A DNA stretch of 21,123 nt, from contig DIAV01000290.1 in assembly GCA_002415895.1 (NCBI GenBank), forward strand, positions 6,457 to 27,579. The letters run 5' to 3'. The notes beneath the pieces were generated by a model, which was not told the origin of the DNA, did no database searches, and saw only the letters and a program-made list of their open reading frames with translations. How positions within the stretch are numbered: the stretch's first letter is position 1; each line of letters begins with the position of its first letter. The DNA comes from Anaerolineales bacterium UBA5069. Its GTDB lineage: Bacteria > Chloroflexota > Anaerolineae > Caldilineales > Caldilineaceae. Shown here piece after piece: positions 7,857 to 13,475 of this stretch. Position numbers and translations under genes: made by a program.

Positions 7857-8134
7857 CCGATAACCGTGGACACCTATAGCCCTTTGCTCGCTCCCAATCG
7901 CTTCCCAGCCCTTCGCAGGACAGCACAGTTCGGTTGCAGCCCTGAACGTCGAAGGCAACCCTCCGCCCCCGAGTCTCCGCCGGCATCGCAATCCGGCAGA
8001 GAACCATGCTCGGGCGGGCGTGGTGCTGTGGAGTGTTTGCCCACGGCCCAACCCAACCGAGCCAACAACCCAATCGCAACCGTAACACCGACGGCCACAG
8101 CCCGGGAGACATTCCCCGCGGCATGGCCGTTTTT
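7857..8134 (+). ncRNA. Candidate structured small RNA or EF-G2 leader
   Basis: The transcript from the consensus promoter shows nested pairing. CCGTGG (7864-7869) pairs with CCACGG (8041-8046), and ACAC with GTGT. ACAGCAC pairs with GTGCTGT (about 8023-8029). CGCCCCCGAG pairs with CTCGGGCGGGCG, which encloses TCTC-C-GCCGG / CCGGC-A-GAGA around a 9-base loop. The part up to about 8046 is about 190 bases with a C-rich unpaired 5' side, a size and outline compatible with 6S RNA, but I see no diagnostic 6S, SRP, RNase P or tmRNA sequence. A terminator ends it at about 8134. It could instead be an attenuating leader for the EF-G2 gene. Open frames here lack ribosome-binding sites and protein character. 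Confidence 0.5.
8092..8134 (+). terminator. Intrinsic terminator 165 bases before EF-G2
   Basis: CGGCCA (8092-8097) pairs with TGGCCG (8124-8129). Inside, GCC / GGC and GGG / CCC pairs continue the stem. TTTTT follows at 8130-8134. The stem has internal mismatches but the T-run is clear. It could end the upstream RNA or work as an attenuator. Confidence 0.7.
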
Positions 8135-8298
8135 GTTGGGCAGCACATGGCAGCCCCTGCACAATGCCGGTGCTGCGCAGTCAATCAACAACGACTCGTT
8201 CGAACCGTCCAGCCGTTCGCACCATCCGTTTCATTAATCCATGTGGCAGATGACCTGATGAGGCTTCTGTCCGATTGAAGGAGATTGAAGGAGAACAT
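8135..8298. promoter_or_regulatory. EF-G2 upstream region with duplicated Shine-Dalgarno
   Basis: No clear second promoter was found here. The 10-mer GATTGAAGGA occurs twice in tandem (8273-8282 and 8283-8292). The second copy provides AAGGAG five bases before the ATG at 8299; the first places another AGGAG ten bases further upstream. Confidence 0.6.
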
Positions 8299-10365
8299 AT
8301 GGCGAATCTACAGACAGGCAAAATCCGCAACGTCGCTGTACTTGGCCACGGCGGCGCCGGCAAAACGACGCTGACCGAGGCACTTCTCTACAAGACGGGC
8401 GCAACCACGCGCGTAGGCCGTGTGGAAGATGGCACGACCGCAGCCGACTGGGATGCTGAAGAGCATCGCCGCCAAATTTCAATTAATCTCAGTGTCATTC
8501 CCATTGAGCGCGACGGCTACCACATCAACCTGCTCGACACGCCGGGCTATCAGGATTTTGTGGGCGAGGTCATCTCATCGCTCCACGCAGCAGAGGCCGG
8601 CCTCATCGTCATCGATGCTGTGGCGGGCTGTGAAGTAGGCACAGAACTGGCGTGGGACAGACTGATTGAATTGGACAAGCCACGTATCTTCTTTGTCAAC
8701 AAAATGGACCGCGAAAACGCCAACTTCGCCCGTGCTGTGGAAAGTCTGCGCACGACGCTCGTCGGCTCAAAGATTGTCCCCTTCCAGCTTCCTGTCGGCG
8801 CTGCCGACACCTTCAAAGGTGTCATCGGCCTGGTTGAGATGCAAATGTACAGCGGCAAGGATGGCACAAAGAGCGACATTCCCGCCGAATACCTGGCGGA
8901 AGCCGAAGCCGCCGCGCTCGAGCTTGTGGAAGCCGCAGCCGAAGCCGACGACGAATTGATTATGAAATACCTCGACGGTGAGCAGTTGACGCCCGAAGAA
9001 GTGCGGCACGGCCTGCATCAAGGCGTCAAGTCCGGTGCCATCACGCCCGTCTATGTAGGCTCGGCCGTCAATGACATCGGCCTCGACCGTATTCTTAAAA
9101 TGATTCCCCGCTACGTGCCCGCCCCCGACGAGCGCACTGTGGCCGCCAACCTGGGTGAGACGGAGATCGAAATCACAGCCGACCCCGCCGGCCCCGTGGC
9201 TGCCACCGTTTTCAAGACGATTATTGACCGCTATGTGGGGCGCATGAACTACGTGCGCGTCTTCTCGGGCACGGTTGTCAAAGACAGCCAGCTTGCGCCG
9301 TCCAATACGGGCAAACCCGCACGCGTAGCCAACCTCTTTCACGTGGTTGGCAAGGACCTGAAACCGGTGGATGCATTGGTGGCCGGCGACATCGGCGTCA
9401 TTACCAAGCTCGAAGACCTGCAAACAGGCCAGACGCTGGCCAGCCCCGACAAGCTCATCCGTATCACAGCGCCCGAATATCCGCGACCGCTCTACTCTGT
9501 CGCCATCACCCCCCTCAGCCAGGCCGACAGCGCCAAAATGGGGTCTTCGGTCAGCTCCCTCGTGGAAGAAGACCCGACACTGCGCTATCAGACCATGCAG
9601 AGCACCCACCAAACGGTGCTTCAGGGCATGGGCGACGCGCATGTGGACGTTGCCGTGCGCCGTTTGGAGGGCAAGTTCGGCGTGCATGTGAGCACCGCAA
9701 TCCCCAAGGTGCCCTACAACGAAACCGTGAGCCGCAAGGCCTCAGCCATGTATCGCCACAAGAAGCAATCGGGCGGTGCGGGCCAGTTTGCCGAAGTGCA
9801 CCTGCGTGTCGAGCCCCTGCCCACGGGTAGCGGATTCCAGTTCGCGAGCGAAGTCTTCGGCGGCGTGATTAGCGGTGTCTTCGTCCAATCCACTGAAAAA
9901 GGCGTGCGCTCCGTGCTGGATTCGGGCGTCGTCGCAGGCTATCCTGTTGTGGATGTGAAGGCAATTGTCTTCGACGGCAAGGAACACCCTGTCGATTCGA
10001 AAGATATTGCCTTCCAGACAGCCGGCCGCGAAGGCTTCAAACTCGCCATGGCAGATGCCGCCCCCGTCCTGCTGGAACCGATCTACATGGTTGACGTTAC
10101 GGTACCAGATGAGTACATGGGCGACATCATGAGCGACTTCACCACGCGCCGCGGGCGCGTGCAAGGCATGGAGCAAAAGGGCAATCGCACCATTGTCCAC
10201 GCCCTGGTGCCGCTTGCCGAAATCATGCGCTATGGCACCGACTTGCGCGCAATTACACAAGGACGCGGCGTTTACGCAATTGAGTTTGACCACTACGATC
10301 CTGTGCCTTCACACCTGACAGCGGGCATCGTAACGCAGCACAAGGAAGAAGAAGAGCACGAGTAG
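8299..10365 (+). CDS. fusA: Elongation factor G, type 2 (EF-G2)
   Basis: The 688-residue GTPase has all five EF-G domains. G1 is GHGGAGKTT (16-24); classical EF-G has AHIDAGKTT. Switch I is compressed around EEHRRQISI. G3 is DTPGYQDF, with Tyr84 where catalytic EF-G has His (DTPGHVDF). G4 is NKMD (134-137). Domain IV is recognisable around KQSGGAGQFAEVHLRVEP. The C-terminus is acidic (KEEEEHE). These marks place it with the EF-G2/FusA2 paralogs found beside a canonical FusA in many phyla; some lack ribosome-dependent GTPase activity. ATG 8299 with AAGGAG at 8288-8293 is preferred over an in-frame TTG at 8275. It is closed by its own terminator. Confidence 0.93.
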   Translation: MANLQTGKIRNVAVLGHGGAGKTTLTEALLYKTGATTRVGRVEDGTTAADWDAEEHRRQISINLSVIPIERDGYHINLLDTPGYQDFVGEVISSLHAAEAGLIVIDAVAGCEVGTELAWDRLIELDKPRIFFVNKMDRENANFARAVESLRTTLVGSKIVPFQLPVGAADTFKGVIGLVEMQMYSGKDGTKSDIPAEYLAEAEAAALELVEAAAEADDELIMKYLDGEQLTPEEVRHGLHQGVKSGAITPVYVGSAVNDIGLDRILKMIPRYVPAPDERTVAANLGETEIEITADPAGPVAATVFKTIIDRYVGRMNYVRVFSGTVVKDSQLAPSNTGKPARVANLFHVVGKDLKPVDALVAGDIGVITKLEDLQTGQTLASPDKLIRITAPEYPRPLYSVAITPLSQADSAKMGSSVSSLVEEDPTLRYQTMQSTHQTVLQGMGDAHVDVAVRRLEGKFGVHVSTAIPKVPYNETVSRKASAMYRHKKQSGGAGQFAEVHLRVEPLPTGSGFQFASEVFGGVISGVFVQSTEKGVRSVLDSGVVAGYPVVDVKAIVFDGKEHPVDSKDIAFQTAGREGFKLAMADAAPVLLEPIYMVDVTVPDEYMGDIMSDFTTRRGRVQGMEQKGNRTIVHALVPLAEIMRYGTDLRAITQGRGVYAIEFDHYDPVPSHLTAGIVTQHKEEEEHE

Positions 10366-10389
10366 CTAACATGCGGCACTGCCGCGCAT

Positions 10390-10437
10390 GGCCGCCCCTC
10401 GTGCAACGCCTGCAAAGCGCACGGGGGGCGGCCTTTT
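10390..10437 (+). terminator. Intrinsic terminator after EF-G2
   Basis: GGCCGCCCCTCGTGC (10390-10404) pairs with 10419-10433 over 15 positions, with one G-U pair, around a 14-base loop. TTTT follows. Confidence 0.88.
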
Positions 10438-10438
10438 A

Positions 10439-10497
10439 TTGGCTGCACTCCCCACGATGTAGAATCAATTCATCGAGTCTGCAAACGGCGACTCGAT
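10439..10497 (+). promoter_or_regulatory. Candidate promoter and leader hairpin of the glycosyltransferase
   Basis: TAGAAT at 10460-10465 is a good -10. The nearest -35, TTGGCT (10439-10444), is spaced by only 15 bases. Just after the expected start, ATCGAGTC (10472-10479) pairs perfectly with GACTCGAT (10490-10497), giving a hairpin at the very 5' end of the message. This could stabilise the mRNA or regulate it. Confidence 0.45.
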
Positions 10498-10516
10498 TCG
10501 CTTTTGGGGGGAGACT

Positions 10517-12133
10517 GTGGAGAACACAGGGAGTGCAGTGCCGATGCTTGTCATTGCGGCGGAATCGCTGCTCAAGTTTGTCTATATGGCGGGGGCCATA
10601 TCCGTTGCACTTTATGGCCTGAACGCGCTCTGGCTTACGCTTGAACTGTGGCGCCGCCCGCGCCCTGCCTACACGCCCCCGCCTGTGCAGAATGAGTGGC
10701 CCCGCGTCACCGTCCAGCTACCCATTTACAACGAGCGCCATGTGGTAACGCGCCTTGTGAATGCCGTGGCCGCGCTCGATTACCCCCATAACAAACTGCA
10801 AATCCAACTGCTGGACGACTCCGACGATGACACGCGTGCCCTTGCCGATGGCGTCGCCGCGGCCTGGCGAGCGCGCGGCGTAAACATCAGCGTCGTGCGG
10901 CGCCCCGAGCGCACCGGCTACAAGGCAGGCGCGCTTGCCTACGCGATGGACGATGCAACCGGGGACTTTATTGCCATCTTCGACGCCGACTTCCTGCCCA
11001 CGCCCGATTTCCTGCGCCGCGTGCTGCCCTCGTTCCTGGCGGCTGGCAGCGGCGATGTGGCCTTTGTGCAGGCGCGCTGGGATCACGTCAACCGCAACTA
11101 TTCGCCACTCACCCGCTGCCAGGCGCTCGCGCTGGACGGCCATTTTGGCGTGGAGCAACCTGCCCGCAGTGCGGCAGGCTACGCCTTTGGCTTCAATGGG
11201 TCTGCGGGTGTCTGGCGGCGCGCCGCAATTGAAGACCCTGCCGTGGGTGGTTGGAGCGCCGACACCCTCTGCGAGGACCTTGACCTTGCCTACCGCGCCC
11301 AACTTGCCGGCTGGCGCGGGGCCTTTGTTGATCAAGTGGCGGCGCCCGCCGAGGTGCCGCCGCAGCTGATTGCCTTCAAGCGCCAGCAAGCGCGCTGGGC
11401 CAAAGGCTCGGTGCAAACGCTGCGCAAGCTGGGGGGCCGCGTCTGGCGCTCGCCATGGTCGCTCACCAAACGCATTGCCGCACTGGCGCATTTGGGCAAC
11501 TATCTCATTCATCCCATGCTGCTCCTCTTGCTGCTGGTCACGGTGCCCATTGTGTGGCTCAATGTTCCCGTCCCTGCGCCGCTGGCCGCGCTGAGCTTTA
11601 CCTCGCTGGGGCCGCCGCTTCTCTACGCCTTTGCACAGCGGCGGCTGCACGCCGACGCGTGGCTGCCCAACTTTCTGGCGCTCCCCTTACTCATGCTCTT
11701 TGGCATGGGGCTGGCCCTGGGTAATTCAATTGCCGTGTGGCACGGGTTGCGCAGTACGGGCGGCAGCTTTGCGCGCACACCCAAGTTCCACGTGCAGGCC
11801 AGCGCCGACGAGTGGCGCCAAAGCAGCTATAGACTGCCTATCTCGCGCGAGACACTGCTGGAGGCGCTGCTTGCTCTCTATGCTGGGGCAGGCGTGGTGG
11901 GTGCGGTATACTGGGGCAACTTGTGGGCTGCCGCGTTTTTATCGCTCTTTGCGCTTGGCTTTACCCTCATGTTTGGTATCGAAGTGTGGCAGAGCCGCGG
12001 GCCCGCAATGCAACCCAGCCCCGCCACAGGCACGCGCAGCGCAGCGCCGCCCCGTCCCGCAACCCAGCAACGCGCGCGCCAAGGCGCGCCGGCCCAGCGA
12101 CCCGAGGCCAACGAGCGCGGCATAGGGGATTGA
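10517..12133 (+). CDS. Membrane glycosyltransferase family 2, cellulose-synthase-like
   Basis: The 538-residue processive-type glycosyltransferase has one N-terminal TM helix (residues about 13-40), a cytoplasmic GT-A domain and about four or five C-terminal TM segments (about 320-490). Catalytic landmarks are the VTVQLPIYNE strand, LLDDSDD (99-104), the metal-binding DAD (156-158), the acceptor-site CEDLDLAYR (ED at 253-254) and the Q(Q)xRW motif QQARW (290-294). This set is shared with CslA-type mannan synthases and bacterial beta-glycan synthases. It probably makes a beta-linked exopolysaccharide from a nucleotide sugar at the membrane. The C-terminal tail is disordered and Pro/Ala/Arg rich. 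The GTG start follows GGGGGGAG by four bases; ATG 10544 is the alternative. The sugar is not deducible. Confidence 0.88.
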   Translation: MENTGSAVPMLVIAAESLLKFVYMAGAISVALYGLNALWLTLELWRRPRPAYTPPPVQNEWPRVTVQLPIYNERHVVTRLVNAVAALDYPHNKLQIQLLDDSDDDTRALADGVAAAWRARGVNISVVRRPERTGYKAGALAYAMDDATGDFIAIFDADFLPTPDFLRRVLPSFLAAGSGDVAFVQARWDHVNRNYSPLTRCQALALDGHFGVEQPARSAAGYAFGFNGSAGVWRRAAIEDPAVGGWSADTLCEDLDLAYRAQLAGWRGAFVDQVAAPAEVPPQLIAFKRQQARWAKGSVQTLRKLGGRVWRSPWSLTKRIAALAHLGNYLIHPMLLLLLLVTVPIVWLNVPVPAPLAALSFTSLGPPLLYAFAQRRLHADAWLPNFLALPLLMLFGMGLALGNSIAVWHGLRSTGGSFARTPKFHVQASADEWRQSSYRLPISRETLLEALLALYAGAGVVGAVYWGNLWAAAFLSLFALGFTLMFGIEVWQSRGPAMQPSPATGTRSAAPPRPATQQRARQGAPAQRPEANERGIGD

Positions 12134-12139
12134 CTGAAC

Positions 12140-12229
12140 TGGTTGATTGGTTGATTGGTTGACTGGTTGATTGGTGGACTGGTCATCCAGTCCACCAATC
12201 AACCAGTCAACCAATCAACCAATCAACTA
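12140..12229. repeat. 41-bp perfect hairpin built of 8-bp units
   Basis: Bases 12142-12182 are the exact reverse complement of 12187-12227, with loop TCAT. A G-T and a T-A pair extend the stem outward. The left arm is a tandem array of octamers: GGTTGATT, GGTTGATT, GGTTGACT, GGTTGATT, GGTGGACT. Base composition is much lower in GC than the neighbours. It lies six bases after the glycosyltransferase stop and 40 bases before the next gene. It may block or terminate transcription in both directions, but there is no T-tract. Confidence 0.92.
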
Positions 12230-12269
12230 ATCAACCAGTCCTTCCAGTTACACACCGAATTGAGGGTTG

Positions 12270-12950
12270 ATGAGCCAAAAGTTTTGTACACAATGTGGCG
12301 CGCCGGTGCCGGAGACGGGCAACTTCTGCCCGGCCTGTGGTGCAGCGCGCGCACCGCAACCTGTTGCGGAGCAGCCACGACAAACACAGACGCCTGAGCT
12401 TGCACTCCTGTTGCCGGAGACACTGGATGCGGTGGGTGCATCCGCAAAGCGCTCTTCTCTGGTGCCAGCGTTGCTCCTTGGCGCAGCCCTGCTGATTGGC
12501 GTCGCGGCCTATTTTGCCTTTTTCCGCGCGCAGCCAGGCATTGCGAACGTAGAGGGCTGTGTGGTTGGCCAACCCTGCGCCGACGAAACACCCGCCGATG
12601 TGGACAACGCCGAGGGCATTCCCTACCCGGAAATTGATCGCATTGCCCCGGCCGATGCGAAGGCGCGCTTTGACAGCGGTGACGCCGTCTTTGTGGACGT
12701 ACGCGATGCAGAGTCCTTCGCTGCCGCGCACATTCCCGGCAGCGTTCTCATGCCCCTCAACGAAATTGAAACGCTGGGTGCAGAGTTGCCCATTGCCGGC
12801 GCCATCATCCTCTACTGCACCTGACCGGCCGAAGAATCCAGCGCCCGTGCGGCGCTCTACCTGCAGGAAATGGGCTATACCAACGCTGTGGCGCTCCTGG
12901 GTGGCCTGCGCGCCTGGGCCGATCAGGGCTATCCCATCACAGCCAATTAA
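12270..12950 (+). CDS. Zinc-ribbon/TM/rhodanese protein with in-frame UGA (candidate selenoprotein)
   Basis: With the TGA at 12822-12824 read through, the frame gives 226 residues. A zinc ribbon lies at the N-terminus (Cys6, 9, 20, 23: CTQC and CPAC). After a Pro/Gln linker comes one TM helix (about 63-85, preceded by KR, so N-terminus in), and then a rhodanese domain (about 115-226) predicted outside the membrane. Rhodanese landmarks are AVFVDVRDAESFAAAHIPGS, then ILYCT-[UGA]-PAEESSARAALYL and ALLGGLRAWADQGYP. Many related rhodaneses read YCxCPxE here, so the UGA falls on the second Cys, giving CxU with Cys183. A 6-bp hairpin with loop CGTGC (12840-12856) starts 16 bases after the UGA. Selenocysteine is therefore a good hypothesis. 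Alternatives are a nonsense mutation or a sequencing error (TGC to TGA). If UGA stops translation, the product is 184 residues without the second half of the active loop. Confidence 0.75.
12840..12856 (+). promoter_or_regulatory. Candidate bacterial SECIS hairpin
   Basis: AGCGCC (12840-12845) pairs perfectly with GGCGCT (12851-12856) around the loop CGTGC. The loop begins 22 bases after the UGA, and G is the second loop base. Both agree with the loose bacterial SECIS rules (apical loop about 16-37 bases after the UGA, a G among its first two bases). Such short GC hairpins also occur by chance in GC-rich genes. Confidence 0.5.
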
Positions 12951-13110
12951 CAGTGCCACAATGCAATCCTGCGTCTTGCAAGTAAGCGGCAACGCAACGC
13001 AAAAGTGGAAGAACGTAAAGAACAAGCAACTGCAATAATCACTTTACGCAGTTGCTTGTTCTTTGCGTTGAGTTGTGTTCTCCCGCGCCACCTGCAAAGT
13101 TACAGAAAAG
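12951..13110. other. Spacer before the polA cluster
   Basis: No gene is seen. The spacer is dominated by the long palindrome at 13012-13069. No T-tract terminator for the rhodanese gene was found apart from that palindrome. Confidence 0.6.
13012..13069. repeat. 22-bp palindrome related to the dispersed repeats
   Basis: Bases 13012-13033 pair with 13048-13069 over 22 positions, with one G-T pair, around a 14-base loop. The right arm ends in TTGTTCTTTGCGTT, the block also found at about 20048-20059 and, in part, in the 5354-5457 element. It may terminate the rhodanese transcript. Confidence 0.85.
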
Positions 13111-13139
13111 TTGTCAATCCAGAGGCGCGCCGCTACAAT
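13111..13139 (+). promoter_or_regulatory. Promoter of the polA cluster
   Basis: TTGTCA (13111-13116), a 17-base spacer and TACAAT (13134-13139) each match consensus at five of six positions. The start would be near 13146, giving a leader of about 105 bases. Confidence 0.8.
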
Positions 13140-13250
13140 GGCTCTGGCGGCAACACACCCACGGCTCCAGCGCCTGCGCCAGAAGAAGCGCAGCGAACAT
13201 CACTCTGGCCGCGATATTTCGTTTCGCCTTCCCACTCAAGAGGCAACACC

Positions 13251-13469
13251 ATGCCCAAAAACGTCAGCGCAAGCACACCCTGGATGACAAACAAGGATGA
13301 CATCATCTTCCTGACCAATACCTCTCAGGAGAATTTCATCTTTGACCTGCCCACCGGCCGCTGCCGCCTCGACGCAGGCCGCCGCATGCGCACCCTGCGC
13401 TCCATCCTCAACTTCGATCAGGTCAAGGCGCTCGTGGATGGCGGCAAGCTCGTCGTCCAGAAGTCCTAG
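13251..13469 (+). CDS. 72-residue hypothetical protein upstream of polA
   Basis: This small protein begins MPKNVSASTPWMTNKDD and ends with a basic helix-strand stretch (CRLDAGRRMRTLRSILNFDQVKALVDGGKLVVQK). It has no signal peptide or TM segment and no motif I recognise. AGAGG lies seven bases before the ATG. Its stop is six bases from the polA start and the polA cluster promoter is upstream, so it is probably the first gene of that unit and may support polA translation by coupling. The DNA-repair connection is only positional. Confidence 0.7.
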   Translation: MPKNVSASTPWMTNKDDIIFLTNTSQENFIFDLPTGRCRLDAGRRMRTLRSILNFDQVKALVDGGKLVVQKS

Positions 13470-13475
13470 CCGCCA

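Noticed and set aside
7857-8134. tmRNA, SRP RNA or RNase P RNA
   Set aside because: Their diagnostic conserved sequences (tmRNA ends, SRP helix-8 loop, RNase P core) were looked for and not seen.
7874-8191. Minus-strand frame with a CRGCH (heme c-like CxxCH) motif and a hydrophobic stretch
   Set aside because: It starts at TTG with no ribosome-binding site, has a single motif without cytochrome context, and overlaps the structured RNA candidate.
7866-8237. 123-residue plus-strand frame just behind the perfect promoter
   Set aside because: It has a GTG start without ribosome-binding site and low-complexity Pro/Ser/Arg composition. The terminator at 8092-8134 lies inside it.
12140-12229. Octamer array considered as a CRISPR array
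   Set aside because: Units are contiguous 8-mers with no spacers and the array is a single palindrome. There are no cas genes nearby.
12822-12824. Genome-wide reassignment of TGA as a sense codon
   Set aside because: ybaK, the glycosyltransferase and polA all end in TGA at expected lengths, and no other conserved gene in the window has an internal TGA.
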